In this document: piece after piece, positions 27,650-36,814 of the stretch | How the letters are laid out: each line of letters begins with the position of its first letter | Position numbering within the stretch: the stretch's first letter is position 1 | Assembly (NCBI RefSeq): GCF_002086635.1 | Contig: NZ_MVHD01000030.1 | Span: 1 to 63,066, forward strand | DNA from: Mycobacterium alsense | Lineage (GTDB): Bacteria > Actinomycetota > Actinomycetes > Mycobacteriales > Mycobacteriaceae | Length of the DNA: 63,066 nucleotides | Direction of reading: 5' to 3' | The notes under the pieces: model-generated | What the model was told of the DNA's origin: nothing | What the model saw: only the letters and a program-made list of their open reading frames with translations | Databases searched by the model: none | Position numbers and translations under genes: made by a program

Positions 27650-28903
27650 GTGCCCACCCCCAATCTTCCTCCCGGGTTCGATTTCACCGATCCCGACATC
27701 TGGACCGAGCGCATCCCGGTCGAAGAATTCGCCGAGGTGCGGGCGACCGCGCCGATCTGGTGGACCGAACAGGCCCCGGGCGAAGGCGGCGGGTTCCACG
27801 ACGGCGGCTACTGGGCGATCACCAAGCTCAACGACGTCAAGGAGATCTCCCGGCGCAGCGACATCTTCTCCAGCTACGAGAACGGTGTGATCCCGCGGTT
27901 CAACAACGACATCGCGCGCGAGGACATCGAGGTCCAGCGGTTCGTGATGCTCAACATGGACGCGCCGCACCACACCCGGCTGCGCAAGATCATCTCCCGC
28001 GGTTTCACGCCGCGGGCCGTCGGGCGCCTCGAGGACGAGCTGCGGGAGCGCGCCCAGAAGATCGCCCGCGACGCCGCCGCCATGGGGGCCGGCGACTTCG
28101 TCGAGCAGGTGTCGTGCGAGCTGCCGCTGCAGGCGATCGCCGGGCTGCTCGGGGTGCCGCAGGAGGACCGCGACAAGCTGTTCCGCTGGTCGAACGAGAT
28201 GACGGGCAACGACGACCCCGAGTACGCCGATATCGACCCCAAGATGTCGTCGTTCGAGCTGATCCAGTACGCGATGCAGATGGCCGAGGAGAAGTCCAAG
28301 AACCCCGGCGACGACATCGTGACCCAGCTGATCGAGGCCGACATCGACGGCGAGAAGCTCTCCGACGACGAGTTCGGTTTTTTCGTGGTGATGCTCGCGG
28401 TGGCCGGCAACGAGACCACCCGGAACTCGATCACCCAGGGGATGATGGCGTTCGCCGAATTCCCCGACCAGTGGGAGCTGTACAAGAAGGAGCGCCCGGC
28501 CACCGCCGCCGACGAGATCGTCCGGTGGGCCACCCCGGTCAGCTGCTTCCAGCGCACCGCGCTCGAGGACTACGAGCTGTCCGGCGTGCAGATCAAGAAG
28601 GGCCAGCGGGTGCTCATGTTCTACCGCTCGGCCAACTTCGACGAGGAGGTCTTCGACGACCCCTACACCTTCAACATCCTTCGCGACCCCAACCCGCATG
28701 TCGGGTTCGGCGGCACCGGCGCGCACTACTGCATCGGCGCCAACCTGGCCCGGATGACGATCAACCTGATCTTCAACGCCGTGGCCGACCACATGCCCGA
28801 CCTCAAGCCGCTGTCCAAGCCGGAGCGGCTGCGGTCCGGCTGGCTCAACGGAATCAAGCACTGGCAGGTCGACTACGCGGGCAAACCCCCGGCGGCGAAC
28901 TGA
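27650..28903 (+). CDS. cyp125: Cytochrome P450 CYP125, steroid C26/C27-hydroxylase
   Basis: This is a 417-residue P450. The I-helix motif is AGNETTRNS, the K-helix Glu-x-x-Arg is EIVRW, and the haem loop VGFGGTGAHYCIGANLARM places the ligand at Cys361. It matches Rv3545c along its length. CYP125 oxidises the terminal methyl of cholesterol/cholestenone to the carboxylate, starting side-chain loss. GTG 27650 is chosen because AAGGAG lies 9 bp upstream; in-frame ATG 27596 and TTG 27578 are possible alternatives. It is first gene of the operon cyp125-chsE1-chsE2-chsH2-chsH1-ltp2, and its stop overlaps the chsE1 start (TGATG). Confidence 0.95.
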   Translation: MPTPNLPPGFDFTDPDIWTERIPVEEFAEVRATAPIWWTEQAPGEGGGFHDGGYWAITKLNDVKEISRRSDIFSSYENGVIPRFNNDIAREDIEVQRFVMLNMDAPHHTRLRKIISRGFTPRAVGRLEDELRERAQKIARDAAAMGAGDFVEQVSCELPLQAIAGLLGVPQEDRDKLFRWSNEMTGNDDPEYADIDPKMSSFELIQYAMQMAEEKSKNPGDDIVTQLIEADIDGEKLSDDEFGFFVVMLAVAGNETTRNSITQGMMAFAEFPDQWELYKKERPATAADEIVRWATPVSCFQRTALEDYELSGVQIKKGQRVLMFYRSANFDEEVFDDPYTFNILRDPNPHVGFGGTGAHYCIGANLARMTINLIFNAVADHMPDLKPLSKPERLRSGWLNGIKHWQVDYAGKPPAAN

Positions 28904-29934
28904 TGGATTTCGATCTCACCGCGACGCAGCAGGCCGTCGCCGACGTGGTCACGTCCGTGCTGGAGCGCGAAAACTCCTGGCAGGCTCTGGTCGACGGCGG
29001 GGTGACGGCGCTGCCGGTGCCGGAAAGCCTCGGCGGTGACGGCGTGGGCCTGCCCGAGGTCGCCACGGTGCTCACCGAGGTGGGTCGCCACGGCGCCATC
29101 ACACCGGCGCTGGCCACGCTGGGCCTCGGCGCGGTGCCGCTGCTCGATCTCGCGTCCGAGGAACAGCGGGGCCGTTTCCTGGCCGGGCTCGCCAGGGGCG
29201 GGGTGTTGACCGCCGCGCTCAACGAGCCGGGCGCGCCGCTTCCCGACCGGCCCGCCACCACGCTCGCGGACGGGCGGCTGTCGGGCACCAAAATCGGTGT
29301 GCCCTATGCCGAACAGGCCGACTGGGTGATCGTGACCGCCGACAGCGGCGTCGTGGTGGTGTCGCCCAAGGCCGACGGCGTGCGGCTGGTGCGCACGCCG
29401 ACGTCCAACGGTTCGGACGAGTACACGGTGACGTTGGAGCGGGTGGCGGTTACCGACGCCGACATGCTCGCGGGCTCCGAGACGAACACAGCGGCGCGCC
29501 GCGTCAACCAACTGGCGCTGGCGGCAATCGGCGCCTTCGCCGACGGCCTGGTGGCCGGGGCGCTGCGCCTGACCGCCGACTACGTGGCGAACCGGAAGCA
29601 GTTCGGCAAGCCGCTGTCGACCTTCCAGACCGTGGCCGCGCAGCTCGCCGAGGTCTACATCGCCTCGCGGACCATCGATTTGGCGGCGAAGTCGGTGGTT
29701 TGGCGGCTTTCCGAGGGACGGGACGCGGATGACGATTTGGACGTCCTCGGCTACTGGATCACCTCGCAGGCTCCGCATGTGATGCAACTCTGCCACCACC
29801 TGCACGGCGGGATGGGCATGGACATCACCTATCCGATGCACCGGTACTACTCCACGATCAAGGACCTGACCCGGCTGCTGGGCGGCCCCTCGCATCGCCT
29901 CGACCTGGTGGGAGCGCAATGTTCATCGACCTGA
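28903..29934 (+). CDS. chsE1: Acyl-CoA dehydrogenase subunit ChsE1 (FadE28)
   Basis: This 343-residue protein is the short partner of the pair. Blocks: ALPVPESLGGDGVGLPEV, DYVANRKQFGKPLSTFQTV, and HGGMGMDITYPMHRYYS. It matches FadE28 (Rv3544c). With ChsE2 it forms an alpha2-beta2 heterotetramer that desaturates the 3-carbon side chain of 3-oxo-pregn-4-ene-20-carboxyl-CoA. Its N-terminal half is degenerate compared with full acyl-CoA dehydrogenases, as expected for a subunit that does not bind its own complete FAD site. Its last 16 bp overlap the chsE2 start. Confidence 0.93.
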   Translation: MDFDLTATQQAVADVVTSVLERENSWQALVDGGVTALPVPESLGGDGVGLPEVATVLTEVGRHGAITPALATLGLGAVPLLDLASEEQRGRFLAGLARGGVLTAALNEPGAPLPDRPATTLADGRLSGTKIGVPYAEQADWVIVTADSGVVVVSPKADGVRLVRTPTSNGSDEYTVTLERVAVTDADMLAGSETNTAARRVNQLALAAIGAFADGLVAGALRLTADYVANRKQFGKPLSTFQTVAAQLAEVYIASRTIDLAAKSVVWRLSEGRDADDDLDVLGYWITSQAPHVMQLCHHLHGGMGMDITYPMHRYYSTIKDLTRLLGGPSHRLDLVGAQCSST

Positions 29935-31082
29935 CCCCGGAGCAGCGGCAACTGCAAGCCGAGCTGCGGCAATACTTTTCGAACCTCATCTCGTCCGACG
30001 AGATGAAGGCGATGGAGCAGGACCGCCACAACGAGGCCTACCGCGCGGTCATCCGGCGGATGGGCAAGGACCGCAAGCTCGGGGTCGGATGGCCGAAGGA
30101 GTTCGGCGGCCTGGGCTTCGGCCCGATCGAGCAGTCGATCTTCGTCAACGAGGCGCACCGGGCCGACGTGCCCCTGCCCGCGGTGACGCTGCAGACGGTC
30201 GGGCCGACCCTGCAGCAGTTCGGCAGCGAGATGCAGAAGAAGAAGTTCCTGCCGGCGATCCTGGCCGGCGAGGTGCACTTCGCGATCGGCTACACCGAGC
30301 CCGAGGCGGGCACCGACCTGGCGTCGCTGCGGACCACCGCCGTGCGCCACGGCGACGAGTACATCGTCAACGGCCAGAAGATCTTCACCACCGGTGCGCA
30401 CGACGCCGACTACATCTGGCTGGCCTGCCGCACCGACCCGGATGCCGTTAAGCACAAGGGCATTTCGATCCTCATCGTCGACACCAAGGATCCCGGTTAC
30501 TCCTGGACCCCGATCATCCTGTCCGACGGCGCCCACCACACCAACGCCACCTACTACAACGACGTGCGGGTGCCCGCCGACATGCTGGTCGGCGAGGAGA
30601 ACGGCGGGTGGCGGCTGATCACCACCCAGCTCAACAACGAGCGGGTGATGCTGGGCCCCGCGGGCCGGACCGCCGGCATATACGAGCGGGTGCGCGCCTG
30701 GGCGTCCAAACCGGGCGCCGACGGCGTCACTCCGATCGACCACGCCGACGTCAAGCGGGCACTCGGCGAGATCTACGCGATGTGGCGGATCAACGAGCTG
30801 CTCAACTGGCAGGTCGCCGCGGCGGGCGAGGACATCAACGTCGCCGACGCGGCGTCCACCAAAGTCTTTGGCACGGAGCGGGTTCAGTACATCGGCCGGC
30901 TCGCCGAAGAGATCGTCGGCAGGTACGGCACCCCCGCCGAGCCGGCCACCGCCGAGCTGCTCGAGTGGTTGGACTCCCAGACCAAGCGCAACCTGGTGAT
31001 CACGTTCGGTGGGGGCGTGAACGAAGTCATGCGGGAGATGATCGCGGCCGCGGGCCTCAAGGTTCCGAGGGTGCCCCGATGA
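29919..31082 (+). CDS. chsE2: Acyl-CoA dehydrogenase subunit ChsE2 (FadE29)
   Basis: This 387-residue acyl-CoA dehydrogenase has FAIGYTEPEAGTDLASLRT, VNGQKIFTTGAHDADYIWL, NERVMLGPAGRTAGIYERV and a C-terminal FGGGVNEVMREMIAAAGL. It matches FadE29 (Rv3543c), the partner of ChsE1. The C-terminal GGGVNEVMRE replaces the usual GGTNEIxRN, a mark of the heteromeric steroid enzymes. The ATG at 29919 starts inside the chsE1 coding end, and the stop forms an ATGA with chsH2. Confidence 0.94.
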   Translation: MFIDLTPEQRQLQAELRQYFSNLISSDEMKAMEQDRHNEAYRAVIRRMGKDRKLGVGWPKEFGGLGFGPIEQSIFVNEAHRADVPLPAVTLQTVGPTLQQFGSEMQKKKFLPAILAGEVHFAIGYTEPEAGTDLASLRTTAVRHGDEYIVNGQKIFTTGAHDADYIWLACRTDPDAVKHKGISILIVDTKDPGYSWTPIILSDGAHHTNATYYNDVRVPADMLVGEENGGWRLITTQLNNERVMLGPAGRTAGIYERVRAWASKPGADGVTPIDHADVKRALGEIYAMWRINELLNWQVAAAGEDINVADAASTKVFGTERVQYIGRLAEEIVGRYGTPAEPATAELLEWLDSQTKRNLVITFGGGVNEVMREMIAAAGLKVPRVPR

Positions 31083-32029
31083 CCGATATCGCCGAAGCCA
31101 TCGCGGAGATCAAGGCGGCCGCCGGCGCCAAGCCGCGCGCCGGCCGCGATCCGGTGAACCGGCCGACGATCAACAACTGGGTGGAGGCCCTCGGCGACCG
31201 CAACCCGATCTATATCGACGAGGCCGCCGCCCGCGCCGCCGGGCACCCGGGAATCGTCGCGCCCCCGGCCATGATTCAGGTCTGGACGATGTTCGGCCTG
31301 GGCGGGGAGCGCCCCAAGGACGATCCGCTGGGGCCCATCATGCAGCTGTTCGACGACAACGGCTACATCGGTGTGGTCGCCACCAACTGCGAGCAGACCT
31401 ACCACCGCTACTTGCAGCCGGGCGAAGAGGTCACCATCACCTCGGAGATGGGCGACATCGTCGGGCCCAAGCAGACCGCGCTGGGCGAGGGCTTCTTCGT
31501 CAACCAGCACATCATCTGGCGGGTGGGTGACGAGGACGTCGCCGAGATGAATTGGCGCATACTCAAGTTCAGACCCCGGGAGGCTTCCGCCGCGCCGGCC
31601 GTCCCCGACGACCTGGACCCCGACGCCATGATGCGCCCGTCGTCGTCGCGCGACACCGCGTTCTTCTGGGAGGGCGTCAAGGCCCACGAATTGCGGATAC
31701 AGCGGCGCCCGGACGGCAGCCTGCAGCACCCGCCGGTGCCGGCGGTATGGCAGGACAAGTCCGCCCCGATCGACTACGTGGTGGCCAGCGGTCGTGGCAC
31801 CGTCTTCAGTTTTGTCGTGCACCACGCGCCCAAGGTGCCCGGCCGCACGCTGCCGTTCGTCATCGCGTTGGTGGAGCTCGAGGAGGGCGTGCGCATGCTG
31901 GGCGAGCTGCGCGGGGCCGATCCGGCCACCGTGGCGGTCGGAATGCCCGTGCGCGCAACCTATATCGACTTCCCGGCCGGCGACGGCGGGCCGGAGTGGA
32001 CCCTCTACGCCTGGGAGCCTGACGCATGA
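31079..32029 (+). CDS. chsH2: MaoC/DUF35 fusion hydratase subunit ChsH2
   Basis: This is a 316-residue two-domain protein. Residues ~1-160 are a MaoC-like hot-dog domain (NRPTINNWVEALGDRNPIYI, HPGIVAPPAMIQVWTMFG). The region from ~170 is a DUF35 OB-fold domain (FFWEGVKAHELRIQRRPDG, VVASGRGTVFSFVVHHAP) without the usual zinc-ribbon cysteines. It matches Rv3542c. With ChsH1 it hydrates the 17(20)-enoyl-CoA, and its DUF35 domain docks the aldolase Ltp2. ATGA overlaps occur on both sides. Confidence 0.94.
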   Translation: MTDIAEAIAEIKAAAGAKPRAGRDPVNRPTINNWVEALGDRNPIYIDEAAARAAGHPGIVAPPAMIQVWTMFGLGGERPKDDPLGPIMQLFDDNGYIGVVATNCEQTYHRYLQPGEEVTITSEMGDIVGPKQTALGEGFFVNQHIIWRVGDEDVAEMNWRILKFRPREASAAPAVPDDLDPDAMMRPSSSRDTAFFWEGVKAHELRIQRRPDGSLQHPPVPAVWQDKSAPIDYVVASGRGTVFSFVVHHAPKVPGRTLPFVIALVELEEGVRMLGELRGADPATVAVGMPVRATYIDFPAGDGGPEWTLYAWEPDA

Positions 32030-32415
32030 CCGCCGTCGGTACCTTACTGCCGGAACTGAAGCTGTACGCCGATCCCACGTTCATCATCTCGACGGCCATC
32101 GCCACCAGGGACTTCCAGGACGTGCACCACGACCGGGACAAGGCCGTCGCCAAGGGCTCCAAGGACATCTTCGTCAACATCCTCACCGACACGGGGCTGG
32201 TGCAGCGCTACATCACCGACTGGGCCGGGCCGTCGGCGCTGATCAAGTCGATCGGGCTGCGGCTCGGGGTGCCGTGGTACGCCTACGACACGGTGACGTT
32301 CTCCGGTGAGGTGACCGCCGTAGAGGACGGGCTGATCACCGTGAAGGTGGTGGGGCGCAACAGCCTTGGCGACCACGTGATCGCGACCGCGACGCTGACG
32401 ATGGGGGCCGCCTGA
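32026..32415 (+). CDS. chsH1: MaoC-like hydratase subunit ChsH1
   Basis: This is a 129-residue single hot-dog domain. The catalytic Asp/His signature is in IATRDFQDVHHDRDKAVAKG (about residues 24-43), followed by IFVNILTDTGLVQRYITDW. It matches Rv3541c and pairs with the MaoC half of ChsH2 to make the active hydratase. Its start overlaps the chsH2 stop (ATGA) and its stop overlaps the ltp2 start (TGATG), so all three proteins of the hydratase-aldolase complex are coupled. Confidence 0.95.
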   Translation: MTAVGTLLPELKLYADPTFIISTAIATRDFQDVHHDRDKAVAKGSKDIFVNILTDTGLVQRYITDWAGPSALIKSIGLRLGVPWYAYDTVTFSGEVTAVEDGLITVKVVGRNSLGDHVIATATLTMGAA

Positions 32416-33584
32416 TGTTGTCCGGGAAGGCGGCGATCGTCGGGATCGGTGCCACCGACTTTTCGAAGGACTCCGGCCGGTCCGAGCTGCGGTTGGCCGC
32501 CGAGGCGGTGCTGGACGCGCTGGACGACGCCGGCCTGAGTCCCGCCGACGTCGACGGCTTGACGACGTTCACGATGGACACCAACACCGAGGTCGCCGTC
32601 GCGCGCGCGGTGGGCATCGGCGAGCTGAAGTTCTTCTCCAAGATCCACTACGGCGGCGGCGCCGCGTGCGCGACCATCCAGCAGGCGGCGATGGCCGTCG
32701 CGACCGGCGTCGCCGATGTCGTCGTCGCCTACCGGGCGTTCAACGAGCGATCCGGTATGCGGTTCGGCCAGGTTCAGACCCGGTTGGTGGGAGACGGTGG
32801 CGCCCAGGCGGATTCGACGACCGCGGACAACTCGTTCTCCTACCCGCACGGGCTGTCCACCCCGGCGGCGCAGGTCGCGATGATCGCGCGCCGCTACATG
32901 CACCAGTTCGGCGCGACCAGCCGGGACTTCGGCGCGATCTCGGTGGCCGACCGCAAGCACGCCGCCAACAACCCCAAGGCGTACTTCTACCAGAAGCCGA
33001 TCACCATTGAGGACCACCAGAATTCGCGTTGGATCGCCGAACCGCTGCGGTTGCTGGACTGCTGCCAGGAGACCGATGGGGCGGTGGCGATCGTGGTGAC
33101 GTCGGCGGAGCGCGCGCGGGACCTCAAGCACCGCCCCGCCGTCATCGAGGCGGCGTCGCAGGGCTCCAGCCCCGACCAGTACACGATGGTCAGCTACTAC
33201 CGGCCCGAGCTCGGCCTGCCGGAGATGGGCGTCGTGGGCCGGCAGCTCTGGGCGCAGTCCGGGCTGTCGCCCGCCGACATCCAGACCGCCGTGCTATACG
33301 ATCACTTCACGCCGTTCACCCTGATTCAGTTGGAGGAGTTGGGGTTCTGCGGTCGCGGCGAGGCAAAGGACTTCATCGCCGACGGCGCCATCGAGGTCGG
33401 CGGCCGACTCCCCATCAACACCCACGGCGGCCAGCTCGGTGAGGCCTACATCCACGGCATGAACGGCATCGCCGAGGGCGTGCGCCAACTGCGCGGAACC
33501 TCGGTGAACCCGGTGCCCGGCGTCGAGCACGTCCTCGTCACCGCGGGAACCGGCGTGCCGACGTCGGGGTTGATCCTGGGCTAG
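32415..33584 (+). CDS. ltp2: Thiolase-fold retro-aldolase Ltp2
   Basis: This 389-residue protein of the SCP-x/lipid-transfer thiolase family has GGAACATIQQAAMAVATGVA, NNPKAYFYQKPITIEDHQ and a C-terminal LPINTHGGQLGEAYIHGMNG. It matches Rv3540c. Ltp2 cleaves 17-hydroxy-3-oxo-pregnene-20-carboxyl-CoA to androstenedione and propionyl-CoA, working with the ChsH2 DUF35 domain. It is last gene of the cyp125 operon. The following 146 bp lead to a HicB-like gene rather than to PPE63 as in M. tuberculosis. Confidence 0.95.
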   Translation: MLSGKAAIVGIGATDFSKDSGRSELRLAAEAVLDALDDAGLSPADVDGLTTFTMDTNTEVAVARAVGIGELKFFSKIHYGGGAACATIQQAAMAVATGVADVVVAYRAFNERSGMRFGQVQTRLVGDGGAQADSTTADNSFSYPHGLSTPAAQVAMIARRYMHQFGATSRDFGAISVADRKHAANNPKAYFYQKPITIEDHQNSRWIAEPLRLLDCCQETDGAVAIVVTSAERARDLKHRPAVIEAASQGSSPDQYTMVSYYRPELGLPEMGVVGRQLWAQSGLSPADIQTAVLYDHFTPFTLIQLEELGFCGRGEAKDFIADGAIEVGGRLPINTHGGQLGEAYIHGMNGIAEGVRQLRGTSVNPVPGVEHVLVTAGTGVPTSGLILG

Positions 33585-33647
33585 GTTCGTCCCCATCCCC
33601 TGGTGCGCTGAAGTGACGCGGGCGGCCGCGCGTGACACGCTGGCGCC

Positions 33648-33734
33648 ATGTACCACGAATCACATGAGTCACTCGGGGAAAGTGGTAATACCTTCTCCAA
33701 CTTGACAGCGCATTTGATATCACGCCGACCGTGA
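33648..33734 (+). CDS. Possible 28-codon leader peptide ahead of the HicB-like gene
   Basis: An ATG at 33648 opens a frame of 28 codons (MYHESHESLGESGNTFSNLT, then 8 more) ending at TGA 33732-33734, which overlaps the GTG start of the HicB-like gene (GTGA). The base composition is clearly more AT-rich than in the neighbours. It does not resemble a HicA toxin. It may be a leader peptide that couples translation, a remnant, or chance. Confidence 0.3.
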   Translation: MYHESHESLGESGNTFSNLTAHLISRRP

Positions 33735-34087
33735 ACCGCTACACCTACCGCGCCGAATGGTCGCCCGAGCACGGCGAATACGTCGTCCGTTGCATCGAGC
33801 TGCCATGGTTGTCGCATTGGGCACCAACCCTGCAGGAGGCTACCGCCGCCATCGAGCGAGCAGTCGACGAGTTGGTCGCGGAGCGCGAAGCGGCCGGCGA
33901 GGACGTGCCGAAGCCACTCACGGAGCGTCAATACAGCGGCAAGTTCGTCGTCAGGACGTCCCCGTCGTTGCACGCGCGACTCGCCATCGAAGCCACGGAG
34001 CAGAACGTGTCCATGAATCAGTGGGTGGTACAAAAGCTTGCCGGACGCGGTGGGCAGAGCCTAAGCGACCTCTTCGGGTTCGATTAG
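33731..34087 (+). CDS. HicB-like antitoxin/regulator, orphan
   Basis: This is a 118-residue protein from GTG 33731. Residues 1-60 have the HicB partial RNase-H-like fold (YTYRAEWSPEHGEYVVRCIE, ATAAIERAVDELVAEREAAG). From ~65 a ribbon-helix-helix segment follows (FVVRTSPSLHARLAIEAT, NVSMNQWVVQKLAG). HicB proteins neutralise the HicA mRNA interferase and bind DNA through this second part. No HicA gene is visible on either side, so it is either an orphan regulator or acts on a distant toxin. It occupies the place of PPE63 in M. tuberculosis, between ltp2 and the Rv3538-like gene. Confidence 0.8.
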   Translation: MNRYTYRAEWSPEHGEYVVRCIELPWLSHWAPTLQEATAAIERAVDELVAEREAAGEDVPKPLTERQYSGKFVVRTSPSLHARLAIEATEQNVSMNQWVVQKLAGRGGQSLSDLFGFD

Positions 34088-34185
34088 CGGCCCGGTGATA
34101 TCGCATGTGCCAGCGCATTCCGCAGCGTGTCATGCCCGACCCGGCGGTACTGGTGTGACCGCTGAGACGCAGAGTGGCTGGCGGG

Positions 34186-35046
34186 TCAGGCGGGAACCAG
34201 CTCGACGCCGCTGAGCACCACGGCGTTGTCGCGCGACGGCGCGACGACGCTCGCCAAGAACCGGCCGCCGTCCTTCCAGATGCCGACCTTGAGCGTCTCG
34301 CCGGGGAAGGCCACGCCGGCGAAGCGCGCGCCGTAGGCGGCCACCGCGCCGGCGTCGCCGTCCAGCAGCGCGTCGGTGATCGCCTTGCACGTCATGCCGT
34401 AGGTGCACAGGCCGTGCAGGATGGGCCTGGCAAAGCCTGCGGCGGCGGCGAATTCGGGATCCGAGTGCAGCGGGTTGCGGTCGCCGCACAGCCGGTACAA
34501 CAGCGCCTGCTGCGGCAGGATGGGCACGTCGACCTCGAGATCGGGCGCGCGATCGGGCGCCGCGTCGGAGGATGAGGGCCCCCGCTCGCCGCCGAACCCG
34601 CCCTCGCCGCGGGCGAAGATGGACCGCCGCTGCGTCCACAGCGGGGTGCCGTCGGGCGAGCTGACCGTCGTCTCGCTCCAGATCACCGCGGCCTTGCCCT
34701 TGTCCCAGATGTCGGTGAACCGGGTGACCGCCGTGGCCGACCCGGACGGCGGCAGCGGGGCGGGCACTTCCACACGCTCGGAGGCGTGCAGCACCTTGCT
34801 CAGCTCGATGTCGATACCGGGGAACTGCACCGTCGGCGGCTTGGTCATGTGGAAGCTGGCGGCCACGTTGCCGAACGTCGGCAGCACCTGTGGCGTCTCG
34901 TCCACCAGATAGCGCAGTTCGCGGGGGTCAATCGGGTCCGCGCCGGCCCCCAGCGCGAGGTGATACAGCTGGATATCGCTACTGGTCCAAGAGAATTCGA
35001 TCGGATCCAGCTCGGCGTTCAGCGCGACTTCGACATCGATCGGCAC
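34186..35046 (-). CDS. MaoC-type enoyl-CoA hydratase (Rv3538-like)
   Basis: This is a 286-residue double hot-dog protein. The N-terminal half is LGAGADPIDPRELRYLVDE; the C-terminal half carries the catalytic Asp/His set in LYRLCGDRNPLHSDPEFAAA, then RPILHGLCTYGMTCKAI. It matches Rv3538, described as hsd4B/ChsH3, a 2-enoyl-CoA hydratase for the cholesterol side chain. The GTG at 35046 is one base after the kstD stop, so kstD and this gene form one operon under the KstR operator at 36732. Confidence 0.9.
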   Translation of the reverse strand: MPIDVEVALNAELDPIEFSWTSSDIQLYHLALGAGADPIDPRELRYLVDETPQVLPTFGNVAASFHMTKPPTVQFPGIDIELSKVLHASERVEVPAPLPPSGSATAVTRFTDIWDKGKAAVIWSETTVSSPDGTPLWTQRRSIFARGEGGFGGERGPSSSDAAPDRAPDLEVDVPILPQQALLYRLCGDRNPLHSDPEFAAAAGFARPILHGLCTYGMTCKAITDALLDGDAGAVAAYGARFAGVAFPGETLKVGIWKDGGRFLASVVAPSRDNAVVLSGVELVPA

Positions 35047-35047
35047 G

Positions 35048-36730
35048 TCAGTTGACCCCCGCGATATGTAGGGCCGCCAGGTAACCGAACGTCATCGCCG
35101 GACCGATCGTCCCGCCCGGGCCGGGATAGGTGTGTCCCATCACCGGGGCGCTGACATTGCCCGCGGCATACAGTCCCTCGATGACGCTGCCGTCGTCGCG
35201 TAACGCGCGGCCGCGCGCGTCGGTGCGGATCCCGCCCTTGGTGCCCAGGTCGCCCGGAACCATCTTGGCGGCGTAGTACGGCGCGTGGGCCAGCTCGCCG
35301 AGGTTGGGGTTCGGCTTGTTGGTCGGGTCGCCGTAGTAGCGGTCATAGGCGCTCTCGCCGCGGTGGTAGTCCTCGTCGACGCCCGAGCGCGCGAAGCCGT
35401 TGAATCGCCGCACGGTCGCCACGAACTCCTCGACCGGGAGGCCGGCCTTCGCGGCCAGTTCCTCGAGCGTATCGGCCTGGATGATCACCCCGGAGTCCAG
35501 CCACTTGCGCGGAATGCGTTGTCCGGGCTGCAATCCGGCGAAGATGTAGCGGTCGCGGTACTGCTGGTCGAAGACCAGCCAGGCGGGAATGTTCTCCCCG
35601 GGCCCCGGCCCCTGGCCGTATTCCCCGCCGTACATGTGGTGGCAGGCCTCGACGTAGGGCATCGATTCGTTCATGAACCGCCTGCCCGACATGTTGACGA
35701 TGATCGACCCCGGCGAGTTGCGCTCCGACAGCGCGAACCACGGCGCGCCGACCAGCGGCACCGTCGGGCCCCACCAGGCGTCCTCCATGATATCCAGTGC
35801 GGCGCCGAGCTTTTCACCGGCGATGATGCCGTCGCCGGTGTTGGCCTTGGCGCCGACGGTCCATTCGGTGGTGATCGGCGCGCGCTGGTACTTCACCCGC
35901 ATCTGCTCGTTGTGCTCGAACCCGCCGCAGGCCAAGATCACCCCGCGCCGGGCCCGGATCAGCCGCGGCTCGGCGGCGTCCGGCGAGCCGGTGTCGCGGG
36001 CGTAGACCCCGCGGACCACGCCGTCCTCGACGTACAGGTCGGTCAGGGCGGTGTTGAGCAGCACCGGAACGCCGGCGCGCTGCAACCCGATTCGCAGCGG
36101 CCCGATCAGCGCGCGTCCCATGCCGACCAGGTGCTTACCGGTCGCCTTGGCCCACATCGTGCGGGCGCCGACCTTCAGGCTGCGCGCCACGCCCCGCGGG
36201 TGCCGCTTGAGCTGGTTCAGCCGCACGTAATCCTGTTGCATGACAACGACATTGAGTGGAACCTTGCCGTACGGGGGTTCGAGCCCGGCCTCGTCGGTGC
36301 CGAGCTTGCGGGCGTCGAAAGGCTTGGGTTCGATCGAGCGGCCGCCGGCGCGACCGCCCGGCGCCTCCGGGTAGTAGTCGGAGTAGCGCGGCACCCAGCA
36401 CATCTTCAGCGGGGTGTGCTTCAACACGAACGACAGCATCTCGGGCCCGCGGTCGAGGTAGGCGTCGATGCGCTCCGGCTCCACGATGTCGCCGATGATG
36501 CCGTGCAGGTAGGTGCGGGCCGCCTCGGGGGTGTCCCGCACGCCGTCGCGCTTGAGCACCTCGTTGTTCGGGATCCACACGCCGCCCCCGGACCGCGCGG
36601 TGGAGCCGCCGAAATGGGGGGCCTTCTCGATCACTATTGTCGATAGGCCCCGGTGCGCGGCGGTAAGGGCAGCCACCATGCCGGCGCCGCCGCTCCCGAC
36701 CACGACGACGTCGTACTCCTGCGCTGTCAT
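35048..36730 (-). CDS. kstD: 3-Ketosteroid delta-1-dehydrogenase KstD
   Basis: This 560-residue flavoprotein has its FAD-binding motif VVVVGSGGAGMVAALTAAHR at residues 8-27, then GGSTARSGGGVWIPNNE. The C-terminal part is GHTYPGPGGTIGPAMTFGYL, typical of KstD. It matches Rv3537. It introduces the C1-C2 double bond into ring A, which with KshA opens ring B. ATG 36730 is separated from the KstR operator by a single base, and TATAAC inside the operator could be its -10 box, so the transcript is probably leaderless. It is divergent from hsaE. Confidence 0.95.
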   Translation of the reverse strand: MTAQEYDVVVVGSGGAGMVAALTAAHRGLSTIVIEKAPHFGGSTARSGGGVWIPNNEVLKRDGVRDTPEAARTYLHGIIGDIVEPERIDAYLDRGPEMLSFVLKHTPLKMCWVPRYSDYYPEAPGGRAGGRSIEPKPFDARKLGTDEAGLEPPYGKVPLNVVVMQQDYVRLNQLKRHPRGVARSLKVGARTMWAKATGKHLVGMGRALIGPLRIGLQRAGVPVLLNTALTDLYVEDGVVRGVYARDTGSPDAAEPRLIRARRGVILACGGFEHNEQMRVKYQRAPITTEWTVGAKANTGDGIIAGEKLGAALDIMEDAWWGPTVPLVGAPWFALSERNSPGSIIVNMSGRRFMNESMPYVEACHHMYGGEYGQGPGPGENIPAWLVFDQQYRDRYIFAGLQPGQRIPRKWLDSGVIIQADTLEELAAKAGLPVEEFVATVRRFNGFARSGVDEDYHRGESAYDRYYGDPTNKPNPNLGELAHAPYYAAKMVPGDLGTKGGIRTDARGRALRDDGSVIEGLYAAGNVSAPVMGHTYPGPGGTIGPAMTFGYLAALHIAGVN

Positions 36731-36731
36731 G

Positions 36732-36745
36732 TAGAACACGTTATA
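36732..36745. promoter_or_regulatory. KstR operator between kstD and hsaE
   Basis: TAGAACACGTTATA fits TnnAACnnGTTnnA. It is 1 bp from the kstD start and 69 bp from the hsaE start, so binding should block both. Of the seven operators seen it lies closest to a start codon. Confidence 0.92.
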
Positions 36746-36814
36746 GAATTGCCCGGGTTGGGCGCTACTGACCCGGTCACACCGATGACTTGAGGACAAG
36801 GGGACTTCGGAGGA

